A stretch of 64,000 nt of DNA from Nepenthes gracilis (Eukaryota > Streptophyta > Magnoliopsida > Caryophyllales > Nepenthaceae), in assembly GCA_033239525.1 (NCBI GenBank), contig BSYO01000015.1, forward strand, positions 16,739,713 to 16,803,712, written 5' to 3'. The notes beneath the pieces were generated by a model. It searched no databases and was not told where the DNA came from. It saw only the letters and a list, made by a program, of their open reading frames with translations. Shown here one piece after another: positions 23,250-36,600 of this stretch. The position numbers were made by a program, and so were the translations under genes. Positions within the stretch are counted from its first letter, which is position 1. Each line of letters begins with the position of its first letter.

Positions 23250-24000
23250 CCCCTGAGTGCCTTGAAAAATGAGATGCTTCTCGGTGATTTGGCTAGGAAA
23301 CGGGAGAGGGCGCCACTCGTCCCGTGAGCCTACGGGCGTCCCTCACGGTCAGGGACTTCATGTCCAAGATGGCACGGATCTTTTAAGGTTCGCCTCGATT
23401 CCTCGTTGTGACACTATGAAACCGAGGAATTTCTAGGACGACACCCCAAAGGTGCACTTCTTTGGGGTTGACTTCATTCCGTGCGCCCAGGCACTCGGAA
23501 GGTCTCGCTAGGTCCTCGGCATGACTTCCACCGACGGTGCTTTTGCGAGCATGTCGTCAGCGTAGACTTCCACGTTCACGCCAACCCGCTTTCAAAGATC
23601 TTGTTGACTAGCCATTTGGTATGTTGCGCTGCGTTATTGAGTCCGAAGGGCATCACCTTGTATGTGATCGTTCCTGGTCGGTCATGAGCGATGTATGCTC
23701 CTCGTCCTCTGCATGCATCTTGATGCGGTTATATCCGAGTGCGCGTCCATGAAGCTAAGCAACTCGTAGCGGCTGGTCGAGTCCATCGGTCGGTCCACGG
23801 GAGTGGAAAGGCTGTCTTTCGGACAGGACTTGTTGAGGTCGGTGAAGTCCACGCACATCCTCCACTTTCATTGCTCTTCTTCACCATTACTACGTTGGAG
23901 AGCCGGTCAAGGTCTTCGCACCTCTCGGATGAACCCAGCGTCAGAGCTTCTTCACTTCTTCTCGGATAGCAATCGGCTTTTAGTTGAATAGTTCTGCGCT
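23250..24000 (-). pseudogene. Reverse transcriptase of the Tat element, frameshifted
   Basis: Minus-strand motifs in order from the right are: AFPLPWTDR, a degenerate form of the K.SFPLP motif; SFMDAHSD (around 23740); ITYKVMPFGLNNAAQHTKW (about 23615-23675); and the catalytic VEVYADDML (YADD at 23553-23564). They lie in several frames. Spacing and order are those of Ty3/gypsy RT. Confidence 0.88.
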
Positions 24001-24043
24001 TTTGTCTCTGAGGCTTGTGGTGGGATCCACGCCCGGCTGTGGG

Positions 24044-24700
24044 TTATGATTTCGGGGAAATCCCGGCATGTCGTGGGGACCAAGCAAAGATGTCCGCGTT
24101 CTCCCTTAGGAGCGTCGTAAGGGTTTCTCGGACGGACTCGGTGAGAGAGCTTCCTATCTGGACGCACCTCTCAGGGTCCTCGGGATCCAATCGGATCCGA
24201 TCGGTAGGCTCACCAGCCTGTGCTTGTTGGAGAGTCGTCTCGTCCCTGAGGTCGAGATCTTCCATTGGTTGGGGAAGGGGGGTTCGTGTGACCTGCGACA
24301 GGTAACATGTTCTCCCCACGGACTGCTCGCCCAAGACTTCCCCGACGCCAAATTTAGTTGGAAATTTCATCTTGAGATGCGGGATGGAGGTCACGGCTCC
24401 AAAAGTGGTCAGACAGGGACGTCCGAGGATTGCATTATAAACGGACGGGAGGTCCACCACCAGGAAGGTGAGGACTTTTGACGCATCCTCGGATACGTCC
24501 CAAGGTGACCTCGGTATGTCTAATGCCACAAGCAGGGGGAGCTCGTTATCGAGAGTACAAATGCCCCTACGGGGCCTTCATTTGGTCTCTTTTTAATCCT
24601 AACTTATAGTAGGCGTCGAGATAAAGCAAATTCCTTGAACTTCCATTATCAACAAAAACACGTTTGAGGATGGAAGTCGTTCGTCCCATCCGAGACAGTG
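24044..24700 (-). pseudogene. Aspartic protease region of the Tat element
   Basis: The active-site motif VFVDNGSSRNLLYLDA is read on the minus strand, with its DNGSS at about 24636-24650. The C-terminal part [16 protein letters not shown] ... HLKMKFPT lies in a 161-codon open frame at 24044-24529, which continues into the linker toward RT ([14 protein letters not shown]). DNGSS-type active sites and YNAILGRP are typical of Tat proteases. This enzyme processes the gag-pol polyprotein. Confidence 0.85.
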
Positions 24701-24749
24701 CGATTACAACTAAAGGGTCGAGTGGGGTGAAGTTACATGAGACATGTCG

Positions 24750-26311
24750 TCCTTACCAAAGTAGATGACTTCGTCCTCGGGGTGGTCCGAGGTCTCTTTG
24801 ATGCTCCATGGTCTCTTCCTCCATCTCTCGGCCGTGTGTGGACACCATGTTTATAACTCTCCGCCGCCTGTTCCTCGGAGGATCTCGTCCACGCCGGTGC
24901 TTGCCCTGGAGGAGGCCCGGATCTCTGGGGAAGCGGTTGAGGTGTCCCCTCTTTATCAGGTCTTGATCTCCCTTGCGAGAGATTTGCGGTCTTGATAGTA
25001 TGGCCTCGCGATGGAAATCACGATGCCGTTTGGTCTCCACCTCCGGATTCTTGATGGCATGGGCCATTTCACGAACTTTTCCCTCGAATTTGCATCAAAG
25101 ACGTTTGTCGCGTGTCGTTCAAGGGAGTGAGGCGTGTTGGGGAACGTCTCGTGTGTGCATCTCGGGCTTGTGGTGCTTTGATGCCTTGCCACGAACGGGA
25201 CTGCGATAGTCCCCGGCCTTCCTCTTCACTACCTCTGTCCTCGGGCGGTAGTCCTCGCTCCTTCTTTGGGCGTTTTGCTTCGTTAGCCTCCTCTGCGCAA
25301 TATAGGCCCTTGCTATGGACTCGGCCTCTTAAAAAGTACGGGGGCCCTTATGGATAAGGTGCTTGAAGAAGGAACCCCCTCGAGGCGAGACGGGAAGGCG
25401 TTCGGCCACGCCATCGTATACTTAGGTATCTGTCGGCCTCGGACACAAACTGGCCGGGGAAGCTTCTCGAGGCTTTCCGGCTCTGCTTCATGCGGGTGAG
25501 ATGCCATGGTTGCTTCTCTACTGTCTGCTTTGAGGCGGCCCAGGACGAGGCAGCCGCTGATTCGCGCGAAGGTGTTAATGGAGCCGCGGGCATCAGTAGA
25601 ACCAAACTGCGGCGTCCCCTTTCATTGTTAAGGGGAAGCACTGCACATTGTGCCGTCTCATCAAGCCCCCGAAGGCTTAAGTGCTCCCGAAACATATTCG
25701 GGTGGTCCATGGGGTCGGCACTTCCGTCGTATGCCTCTATCGGGCATTTTTAAACTTCGGGGGAGCACCCTCGACTTGGCGTTTCTTTGTGAATGGAGAT
25801 TGCGGGACGCTCGCCCGTGCTTTCTCCAAAGACTTCGGTTCAGACTTTTTCCAATCTCTCCTCCACATGGGGTGGAGCTGTCGTCCTCCTTGCGTTGAGG
25901 AGGTGCCTCGATTCGTTAAGTGGTGGTTTTGCAGTCTCTGGGGGTCCTTCTTGACCCCGCGCGTGCGTCGCCTCTCGGGCGTGATTTTCTGATGTCCCCG
26001 AGACCGGGGACCAAGGCGATCCTCCGGGGCTCGGGGATCACGCCACTTGAGGCCACCGGGTTCTTGGTGGCTCTTGCCGGCGGGCGCCACCGAGGTGGCG
26101 CTCGCGCCTCCTTCCTCCCGTTTACGGATGTTTGCCCGGGAGGCCCGAAGGCGCTCCCCGCTCTCTCGTCTTCCCTTGCGCGAGAGGGCAAAGCGGCCCC
26201 CTTGGATATGTCGTCCATTTTGGTCGCCAAATCCCTTACATTTGGATCAGGATGGTTTTCGATGCCCACACGGGGTTTGGGGCATCCTCTGTTGGTGTCG
26301 AGTAGTGGCAC
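24750..26311 (-). pseudogene. gag region of the Tat element, frameshifted
   Basis: The right end on the minus strand is an arginine/proline-rich N-terminal part (start near 26311). The capsid-like retrotransposon gag core follows near 25560-25710 (MDHPNMFREHLSLRGL), with the downstream QFVSEADRY-like and RRTPSRLAS pieces in other frames. A charged K/R-rich linker (KHRRGRDPPRNRRRRV near 24870) precedes the protease. I found no zinc knuckle. Frames change several times. Confidence 0.7.
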
Positions 26312-26433
26312 AGGGTGGTGCGCTTGCTTGCGCTCGGGTGCTCACCATGTTATGATGCTTGGAAGTAAATCTTTCATGACGTGTGGTTAAACGTGATCTA
26401 AGAAGGTGAGAAGTTGACTTTTTGTTCCCTTCC

Positions 26434-26451
26434 CCTGAGACGAGGCGCCAA
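26434..26451 (-). promoter_or_regulatory. Primer binding site next to 5' LTR
   Basis: Immediately inside the right LTR the minus strand reads TTGGCGCCTCGTCTCAGG. TGGCGCC is the usual start of PBS sequences in Tat/Athila-type elements (complement of a tRNA 3' end). The part after it does not match a specific tRNA that I can name with certainty. Confidence 0.65.
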
Positions 26452-27313
26452 TGTTGCGTTACGGATCTTGGTCCAAGCAACACAAATGAGTTGGGATGAT
26501 TCAGGTGAAACGAATGCAAAATGATGAAATGACGAGTTAGAGTAGTAGAGATTGAACAGGAGTTTTACGTGGAAACCTCCTCTTGAATGAGGAGGAAAAC
26601 CACGAAGTGAGCACAGCGAAATTTCACTATGAGCACGTTGGGTTACAAAATCAATACAAGGTAGAGAGCTTTTTCTAAGTTGGCCCCTTGGTGTCCGAGT
26701 GATTTCTCATTCGCAAAGGCGTCGATCATTGAAAAACCAATCAAAGCTTAAGAGAATAAGAGAGAAGGGATCAGAAGCCCAGAGAGAGAGTGAGAGAGAT
26801 TTCTTCGTAGGAGGCTTGAGGTTTTATAGGCAGTAATAATGCCGTTAACGGTAAGTGCCAGGTGGCCGCCGAATCTGGCGACACGTGCTCTGCGGCGTCG
26901 GATGCGCCGAGTGTGACGGGAGTGAATCGGCCGTTCGATCCGTTCCGTGCCGGGAATGTCAGACAGCGGTGTGCTGTGGTGTCAGTTGTGATGGTAGTCT
27001 TGTTACGGGCATGGTATGCAGCGTTTCTGCGAGGATTTGTTAGGCGAATTTGGTAGCATTCCGGACGTCTGGAGAGTCCTCGTACCTTGCGAAGATTTTC
27101 TACGTAGGCGAGTCCTTGTACCCCTTGCTAGGTCCGCCCGGATTTCATGGCGCGTGGTCACGCGCCGGATAACTAAGCCACATTTGCCTTTGCATTCTTG
27201 GCGCCTCAAGGTGTTCTCGGACTCTTTTCGGAGTGCGTCGGCGCTCGTATTACAGGCCACTTGGGCCCAGTATTTTCCCACCCGATTGGGGACCACAGAT
27301 CTTGGACCCAACA
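26452..27313 (-). repeat. 5' LTR of the Tat element
   Basis: It is the partner of 17101-17962. Minus-sense TATA (CTATAAAAC) lies at about 26822-26829. It ends TGTTGGGTCCAAGATC on the minus strand at 27313, followed by the ACTAT duplication. Long blocks are identical to the other LTR, while small indels cluster at G/C-rich places. Confidence 0.9.
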
Positions 27314-27318
27314 ACTAT

Positions 27319-29249
27319 CAAGAATATGCATAATCATTCTTTAAAATTAACAATTTTGTCCGTGGTTCTCAAATTTGACATAATTTAGACTTTTAATATT
27401 TTAATTTATATTGTATTTTTATATTTTGTAATGTTTTGACTTTTGAGATTTACACGCTCTGACACGATATTTAGATATATCCAACTTTGAATATTTGAGT
27501 CTTTCAGAATAATATAAATTATACTTTGGATGATTTCGTATAATTTATATTATTTGATATATATATACGTATTATAAACCTTACATATAAAATCATAATT
27601 TGGAATATATATTTAGAATGTTGGACATATTAGATTTTAAAGTGTTTAGAGTTTTCATTCATTTTATTTGTTTTATATACATGATTTACATATCGTATAT
27701 ATATACTTATTGAACATAAAACTCATAATTTGTTGTATTGTTTAACTCCTTTTATATTAGAGGACTATGAATTACTTGTAAGAATTGAACTGAAAAGATT
27801 TAAATATTTTATTTATTTATTTTATATTTAGATATTGTATATTTGATTTGTATTTAGGACTTGTATTAGGATATTCTGTATATTTTGGTTTGTATAATTT
27901 AAACATACTATATCAGTTAAATTTTTATGTAGATTTTATATTGTGATGGTTTAAATATATGTTAGACTTTTTTTTAGATGAGTTTTGATTAAGCAGGTTA
28001 TTATAGCTTTTAGAACCCAGTTAGGGTTCAATTTGGTTGGATACTGTATCCACTGTTATTTATGGATATTATATTATTATTTTTTTTTTAAGTTTGTTGA
28101 GTCTTATTCAGTATGTAAGTTATTTAAATTTTTATCATATATGAAAAATTTTTATTAAATTTTAACTATTCTTAATTTTTATCTATTCATATTAGAGTTA
28201 TGACAATTTGACATAATTTTATTGGCAAGATATGCCAAAAACTCTAAGAGATTAAAAGGTTTTATAAATTATTATAATTATTATGTTATTTTATAATATT
28301 ATAATTTTAAAATAAATATTATAAATATATCTAAATTGATATTAAAATTTTTTTCTCAAAAAATTTAAAATTAATTTTTTTTTCTTTTATTCTTATCTCT
28401 TTTTTTTTTTTTTTTCAGGAGAACTACAGAATTTATATGTAAAGTTACTATTATTACTATAGTTTTTTCTAACGGTGCTTTTTAATATTAGATTTTATTA
28501 AAAGTTAAAAAACTTTCAGATTTCTGTTCTTAAAATTGCTTCTATTATATAGAAATGTTGCTAATTGAACCCCATCAAAAATGATGGATAATTCTATAAT
28601 ATATAGATTAAGAAGATGATTGATCCTTAAATCATATAAATATCATTTTTTTTGTCAGAAATTAAACTAATTAAAAATAATATTTTAAATAAAATATAAT
28701 AAAATTGTAAGAAATTATAACTTTAATCATTTTAATAAATCATTAAATATGTATCATATTATGTGAGACAATTCTTATAAATTAGAGATAGCTTTCGGGT
28801 ACTATTAGATAGCATTGAAGTAATAGAAAATATAAATAAATCAATTGCCTATTCTATCTACGCAACTCTCTGAATTCTAAAAATGTATCTGAAAATTGAT
28901 CATATGAAGTACATTAGAATATCTCGTAGTGTATTCTATGAGTGTATATTGACGAATAATCCAATACTCTTGGTTTTCGGATTAAAAATGGCATTCAACT
29001 CTTAGTTGCATAGGCCTATGTATTTATGCCCACAAATATATGTAGTTTTGATCTTCATGTTGTTTTTACTCTTGGATTTGTTTTTGACATAAGTTAATGA
29101 AATCAGAATTATTTGGTACTAAAAAATTCATTATCGAGTAAATAATTCATTAAAATATCTTATTTAATATTATCATTAAGCTTCTTTGTTCCTCCGGTAC
29201 AAATCACGAATATCAATTTATAAACAATTATGACATAAAAATATATATC
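27319..29249. other. AT-rich intergenic DNA, no gene seen
   Basis: About 1.9 kb of TTTATATATTT-like sequence with long T runs near 28380-28418. No exon-like stretch or recognisable element. Confidence 0.6.
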
Positions 29250-29254
29250 TAATT

Positions 29255-29910
29255 TGATGGGTCATTTTACTAATGGCCCAAGGGGAAGAATCTGCTTAGA
29301 AATTCAGCCTGAAAAATATGGAGGCCCAATTGGCCCATGCGACCCAAATCAATGGATATGTCTATTGACCTAATTCGAGCAATCTGCTCTTTAAGGGAGA
29401 ACAGAACCAATACTAATGGTTGAAGCAGTTTTTCTCTTTTATCTGAACTCAATGGTCTCATGCGTTAGTTGGAATTACCAGTTGAGCGAAATCTTATCCG
29501 CTTGATTGTTTCTTAAGCGGTTGATAAGAAAAGTCAACCGCCTCCTAAATTCTATAAAAATTCCCTTCTTTCTAACAGGAAAATGGAAACAACACTCAAA
29601 TGAACTAAAGAAAAACACTAAGACACTAAAAGCACACATACTCTCTCACACTAAAACACTTTTAAAAAAGCGCAAACCATAAATAAAATTATTTCAACAA
29701 GTATCTTTACTTACACGCTCCTATTTCTTTCCTCAAAGAAAAATATTGATTTGAGCCTCAAAGGATATATCAGAGAGTGAGTCCCGCCAATACTTTAACC
29801 GTATTCTATTATGTTGCACGAAATTTAGATTAAAAACGTATAGAAATCGAACCAACGGGTAAATCTTGGTTCCCTAATTCGTATTACAATTTAAATCCGA
29901 GAACGCATCA
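29255..29910 (+). mobile_element. Solo LTR 2 (TGATGGG family), 656 bp
   Basis: Starts TGATGGGTCATTTTAC and ends GAGAACGCATCA. TAATT flanks both sides (29250-29254 and 29911-29915). The U3-like part has GGCCC words, and AAATTCTATAAAAATTCCC (near 29547-29565) supplies a TATA box. The U5-like part has TTGAGCCTCAAAGGATA. No internal region is attached. It lies about 430 bp upstream of the PLAC8 gene start, in the same sense. Confidence 0.85.
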
Positions 29911-30339
29911 TAATTAAATGACAGTTAAAAATTAAGTTGATTAAAATGATTGTTTGAATTTAACTTATTTTTTATTTTTATTTTTGTGAATTATTTTTTT
30001 AACAAAATTATTTTAAAATTTTTATATAAAAATTATCATACTTATCATCCTGACTCCTTATAAATAAAAATAAATAAAAACATTAAGGTCAAACTTTGTG
30101 CATGTGCTTAGTAGTAGATCTTCAACAAGGCAATTTGATTCGATATGAATATTAAATTAATTAAATTAAATCCAATTTTTTATTTGAACAATTAAAGTTG
30201 ACCACGAGCGTTGACTTCCGTTTTGTCCTTATCCGCATGCCCGTACTACAAATAACCTCGATCGATAAGCAAAAATCACAACTATACATACCACAATTAT
30301 ACACATTACATTGTTTTCCCGGCCGTCGAGTGATCGGTC

Positions 30340-33300
30340 ATGCAGCCGGCGGCAGCAGGTTTTCCGGCACCAGAGAAGCAGCTGTTTCCTCCGAATTCCC
30401 ATTACCAACCACCTCTAGGCCAATGGTCCACTGGCCTTTGTGCTTGTTTCGACGACCTACCTATTTGTAAGTTTTAATCTTATTTGTGTATTTTAAAATA
30501 AATAATCATAATTTATCTATATTTAAAAAATAAAAAATCAGTTAAAATCAGTTATTCTATAGTGATTATATCATATTTATCAATTTCAAAATAAACGATT
30601 AATATAAAAAGAATATTCTATCTCTTTAATAGATGGAGCCCCCTCGATCCGTAAGTCTTATCTCAGGATTAATTAGTTGATAATAACGATATCGTTCATT
30701 TTCCTGGCACAGGTTTGACGACGTATATATGTCCTTGCATCACTTTTGGACGAAATGCTGAGATCATTGATAAAGGAGCATCATGTAAGAGATCAGTCAG
30801 TATAAATAATTTTATTAATTTTTTTTGGTAAATAAGTAAAGTTAAATTAAAATAACAAAATGTATATATATTAAGTTCTAACTCTAAGTATTTTACTGAT
30901 TTAGAAGTAGAACAAAGTCGTTAGGGTATATTCCGAGCACAAATACAAAAAAAAAAAATAATCTGTAAAAGCAAAGAAAATATATAAAGAAGAAAAATAA
31001 ACGCTGGCCAAATAACCAACTACCGAGTCGGCCACGAGCTTGCCGCATATATCTGTCGTGGTATAAAATTATTTCAGTATAATATGAATATCAGACTTTC
31101 AAAGACAAAATTATTCACTCTGCAAAATGATAATAAGATTACATTTGTTTGACCTTATATAAAGTCTATAATTTGAAATGCCTTATTCATTGGATCATCT
31201 AGTTATAGTTGAATAAATTTTATCATTAAATCAATGTATCAATTAAGTGTTTGGCAAATTATTTAATTAAGCTCTAAATTTAGATTATACTGGCATTAGT
31301 ATTTGAAATTTGGATTTATATTAATTATATATAATTTAAGTTTGATGAAAATGATTTAAAATAATAAAAAAAATATATTATATTTATTTTTTGATGGGAG
31401 AAAATGAATGGGTGACAATTTTTTTTATAAGGGTATTTTTTTTATTATTGAAAAGATATAACCATTAATTTACAAAAAAAAAAAGTTTATAAATATGAAT
31501 AAGCGAATATATTTCTCATTTTATAAATAAAAATTCTCTTTCTCTCTAGAAGGATCACCAAATATTATTTATTTTCTAATTTAATTTTAATTTTTTAAAA
31601 AATATCGTCCAATATCACATAAATTAAAGTATGCATCAATTCTAAGCATTTTGCAGTAATATTATTCATGTCAAATAGAAATTTAACAGATAAAAATTAA
31701 TTTTGAAAAAATAATTTAAAAAATATAAAAACAGTATATTTTGTATTATTGATCTTTTATAATGTGAGTAATTAAATATCACAATATTTTTAAGAAATTT
31801 AAAAATTATTTATATTATTATATTATTTTATAATATTAAATATTAACCATTAGATCAATATCTGCCGAACGGTTGTGCATTACACAACCCCCCTTGTGTC
31901 TCATCCGATTTTTTTTTTTATTTATCAAACACAATTATCTCTACTGAATTAAAATTCAAATAATATTATATTTAAAAAAAATATAAACTTGCAGAACATT
32001 CAAATAGGATTTTAACATATTATAAATAGATGCAATTTATTTAAAAAAATAATCAATGTTATTTTATCTAACACAGATTTTTATTATTTCAGTATCAAAA
32101 AAATCAAGACGAGAACTAAAACTTTTATATAATATAAAATAAGATTATTTATAATAATTTAAAATCATCACTCTTTCTCTAAATTCAGCACATAATGAGT
32201 ATTTTATATACCGAATTATTATTATTTTTATTATTTTTTCTTATTTTTGCATGTCGCAGCTTGCTGTGGGAGTGGGGTTCTATACGGGCTGCTCTGCTGC
32301 TTGACTGCAGTGACAGGGGGAATATGTTACTGTAATTGGCTGTATTCTTGCACATATCGTTCGAAGATCAAACAACAGTATGGAATACCAGCTGGTTGCT
32401 GTGAGGATTGCTGCGTTCATTTCTGCTGCGAGTTTTGCGCCGTTTGTCAAGAGTCTCGGGAGCTCCAAAACCGCGGATACAACCTCTCTGTCGGTATATA
32501 ACTATTTATCAATCTTTATCTTATATATAGAGCTTTTGTTTAATGATAGAATTATTACTGTATGATATAGCAGTTATGAGTTTAAGAAGTGAAAACAGTA
32601 TGGAGCTTTTATTTAATAATAGAATTATCAGTGTATAATATAATTGTTATGAGTTTAAGAAGTAAAAACAGTATAAAACTTTTGTATAATAATAGAATTA
32701 TCATTGTATAATATAGTGGCTATGAGTTTGAGAAGTAAAAACAGTCTAGAATTTTTGTGTAATGATAGAATTATCAGTGTATGATATAGTGGTTATGAGT
32801 TTAAGAAGTAAAAACAGTCTAAAACTTTTGTATAATGATAGAATTATCAGTGTATAATATAATTGTTATGAGTTTAAGAAGTGAAAACAGCCTATTATAT
32901 AGTATGAGGTAAGATTGGCAGTCAAAAAAATAATGTGCTTTCAACCTCTGAATGAGCACAATATAAGTTTTTAAATACATTTTTAGTTGATTTAAAAGAT
33001 CAAATATTTTCTAAAAAATACATATATAACCTAAAGCTAACAAACGTATATATACTGATATGTATTATATGCAAGTATGTATGCATGTATGTTTCGTCCT
33101 TGCCTATATATTGGTCGAGTTCACTTCTAGGCAAGCCAACTCACTTAAATGCCGAATAATACATGTCCCACTATACATAAGTAAATATATACAAAAAACA
33201 ATAAAAATTAAATTAATGATTATGTACCTCTGATCATTATGGTCCCTATTGAAATTACCATTAACCTAAATTGCTCGTGTTTAGACAATATAATTACACA

Positions 33301-33631
33301 CAAATCTACCTTGTCCTTTTAGACTAGATAGATTAGAGGCGTTTTAAATACTTTAATTTGTATTTGTTTTGGTCTATAAAACTAATAACAAGTATAGGGG
33401 AAGTAATGAGATTAGAAGCCGCAAGCTGAGCATTAATTCGTAGAGATTAAATTTAAACTGTCCTGCTTTTATGTTTGATTAATATTTCTTTTTCATTGTC
33501 TATTAAATACGCATAAATGTCAATTTTATTATTTTCTCTTCTATGTAGGATGGCAAGGTAATATGCAGATGCAGAATGGAGGAGTAGCAATGGGTAATGC
33601 TCCAATCGTACAAGGTGCCATGACTAGATAA
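30340..33631 (+). CDS. PLAC8-domain protein of the PCR/CNR (plant cadmium resistance / cell number regulator) family, 171 aa
   Basis: Exons 30340-30466, 30713-30784, 32260-32493 and 33549-33631 join in phase with GT..AG introns, ending TAA. Members are small membrane proteins implicated in heavy-metal efflux, calcium/zinc transport or control of cell number and fruit size; which applies here cannot be read from sequence. Residues 1-28 are a P/Q-rich N-terminus. The domain begins WSTGLCACFDD (29-39), then CLTTYICPCITFGRNAEI with the family motif CL....CPC (43-51). A hydrophobic hairpin follows (SGVLYGLLCCLTAVTGGICY), then CTYRSKIKQQYG, a cysteine-rich GCCEDCCVHFCCEFCAVCQE, and RELQNRGYNLSVGWQGNM. 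Length is normal for the family. The start at 30340 is the first in-frame ATG giving the usual short N-terminus. Intron 3 carries a 73-bp minisatellite. No frame damage is seen. Confidence 0.93.
32533..32895. repeat. 73-bp minisatellite, about 5 units, in PLAC8 intron 3
   Basis: Units begin at 32533, 32606, 32679, 32752 and 32825, an exact 73-bp period. Each contains ATAGAATTATCAGTGTATAA, GTTATGAGTTTAAGAAGT and AAAACAGT, with a few substitutions. The array starts about 40 bp after the exon 3 donor. Confidence 0.92.
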
Positions 33632-36600
33632 ATCAAACTTCTGCTCAAGTTGATGTCTTATATTAAGACAATAATTATTCTTAATGAATCATTTTATAAG
33701 ATCTTGTTGATTAAAGAAAACATATGCATGAATCAAAATCATATAGAGCTTTCAATATGGTTAATTTACATGATTGGTTGTAATCCATGGACCTTGATAC
33801 ATGGAAATAGACATGTTTGTATGACGTTCATATGGTAATTTTGTTTAAAATTTGCTGAAATGTTGTAATGTTTGTGGTTTATTGAGTGTGGGCCATGTAG
33901 TTGGCCAACTTGTTTGCCAAATGAGAATAACACTTTTTTTTTCTTCTACTTTTTCTTTTACTATATACTCTGTTTATTTAAGTTGATCTATATAAATAGG
34001 AATCAGAAAGTGATATGTATTTAAAATAAAATTTTGATAAAAAAAAGTATTAGTCCAAATAAAGTGAGATATCGACATGAGAATCAAAATTAAGGCACAA
34101 CACAAAGAAGAAAGAAGGCTAAATGGGTTGATTTCTATTCTTAGGAGACTCATTAACACTTAAATCTATAAAAGTATGAGACAATTTGAATGGCCTAAAG
34201 GTAAATAGTAAGGTTTACCATATGGAATTCATAATCCAAGTTGGATATAGGTTTTGAGGGAGGTGGATCCGAGAGATAGTCCAAAAGTCTCTTATAAATA
34301 GGAGTGAATTAGGCTATCAAGAGAATTAAATCTAAACTCTGATTGGCCCTTTGGAAGGCCAAAATATGAAAGTATGGACCATGATGATTGTCCTGTAAAA
34401 AATGTGGAAGATGTATATAAATGACTTAAGTGAGCTTAACTTTAGAGAAATAATAATATTTTCTCAAAAAAAACTCATTAACATGAAAGTAAAAATCAAA
34501 AATCTAAAAGTTTATTTGCTTGTATGTTTTCTTTCAATTTTATAAAGGAGTATTGAGCTTTTTGAAACCAAATTTTACAACAAAAGTCATAAATCAAAAG
34601 GAAAGCATGAGTTTTTATTCAATATTAGGTGCTTTCCAAATTATTTTTTGATATTATTGTTATATTAATATGCAATATGACCATCTAATTAATACCTTAG
34701 GCAACATGATTTGCTTTTAATCCGTGTAGACCCTCAATACTCTTAAGCCTACTATACTTAGGTCCTATAAAAAAGTATATAATAGACGAGTTAAGAACTT
34801 ATAAAATAAATATTATGTGATCACATCCTCTTTTTAAAAATTTTATAATTGGATGTTAAACTCATTTTATATGATTAGAATTGTCGTGAATTGGGCACCA
34901 CTCGGCTATGTGATAAATAAACCTATTGATGATTTGACATGGTGCTGCCATTTTGATGGCCTAGGGTAATTCAATGTTTCTTTATAAGGTTAGATGTGAA
35001 TCAAATATACTTTTGAGTTTATCTTTTAAGGTATTCTGAAAAAATTTATAAATTACATATAAAAAGATCAGATATATTCAGTTGAAATATCCTCCTATTG
35101 AGTGTAGTGGTACAAATAGGTTTAAGCTACTTATAATTATGATTGAAATTTGAATGACAAATAATTGAAGGGATACTTATGATGGTAACCATTGTGTGTA
35201 ACATGTGTTGTGATAGAGATGTTAAAAAAAAAAAAAACTATTAATATAATAATTTCAATCAAAACTAGTAAAATCAAACTAAAAACTATTATGATTGAAA
35301 TATTTTGGGTTTTGGTTCAATTTTGCAATACTAATTTTTAAATTAGTGGTTACCCAAATCGATTAATATATAAATATTCAAAAATTAAAAAAGAGAATAT
35401 TTTTAAGATAATATACAAGTATTATTTCATTAGTTAAAGAAATACTTTATTCTACGAGTATGTATAATCTTATTAATATTAACGATTAATTGAGTAGACA
35501 ACAAATCAAAAGCTATCTAAAAAAAAAAAATGAATGTTATCTGTTACATGAAATTTACGTTATTGGTAATTGCTCACTTTTATTATTATCTAAAGTCATA
35601 TTCGAATATTAATATTATACAAATTTTTTAAAATTATGAATTTCATATCTCATATATTTTTTAATATTTTGTTAGAAATATTACATTATTTTAAATTCGA
35701 TCAATTGGTGTATCTGAATCAATCAATTAGACAAATCAATTCATAGTTATAATTTATGTTAGATTAGAAGAATTTACGACTCGATTTTTTGAATCACAAA
35801 CACCTATACAACGTGGTATGGCTATTGCTCGGGCAACATGCTAAATGATCCATGGTGTTATGAAGAAGTTTAACAAGATCATGTAAATTTTAGACCAATT
35901 GACAAATTATAGTCTTATTTATGCATATATATATATATGTATGTGTATGTGTGGCAATTAAAACCATTAAAAATATAAAATAATAAAAACAAGTATATAT
36001 TTTATGTCACAAGTCTATCATATATTATTAATTTGGTAAAATTTCTAGGGAATAGCAAAATTGTACCAAAAATATGATTTATTTTTTTATTCCTAAAATT
36101 GAATTAAATATTTAATGATATTAATATTGTAAAAAATAAAAAAATTATTTTATTTTAAAATTTCCATCATTAAATTTTAATACAAATGTGGTGATAAAAA
36201 GGAGATACAACCAGAGGTGGCATGATGCTCTTTCAACCAGAGGACACCAAGAACCAGTGGTATCACCTTATTTGGACTTCAAAGAGAATTTTACTGTAGG
36301 TTTAATTATTAAAATAAAATAAAATATAAATATAATAATAATTTTTAAAAATAAAATAAAATAATAATAGAGTTATGAATTTTTATTTTCATATTTAGTT
36401 ATTAAAATAAATTAAATTAAAAATTAATATTTTAATATTTAGTATATCATAATAGTATAATGAATAGAATAAAAATTTATAATAATAATAATAATATAAA
36501 AAAATTTATATAAGGAATAAAGTGAGAATAAAAAATACCTAAAAGTACATAATATTTTTTATTTTTTAAGTTAAAGAAATAATTATTCATCTAAAAAAAT

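Larger units (their letters stand above)
17096..27318 (-). mobile_element. Ty3/gypsy LTR retrotransposon, Tat lineage, 10.2 kb with extra antisense gene
   Basis: The element proper is 17101-27313 with the target duplication ACTAT at 17096-17100 and 27314-27318. Both LTRs are 862 bp with TG..CA ends. Orientation is minus: a PBS-like TTGGCGCC adjoins the right LTR, a purine-rich tract adjoins the left LTR, and gag, protease, RT, RNase H and integrase motifs follow each other leftward. A second, archaeal-type RNase H after the first marks the Tat lineage. Between integrase and 3' LTR lie tandem repeats and a plus-strand gene, as in other Tat elements. The element is much GC-richer than the flanking DNA. 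All reading frames are broken by many short shifts, so it is not autonomous as assembled. Confidence 0.92.

Noticed and set aside
25920..26390. 156-codon plus-strand frame
   Set aside because: Antisense to the gag N-terminal region; GC-rich composition leaves both strands open by chance.
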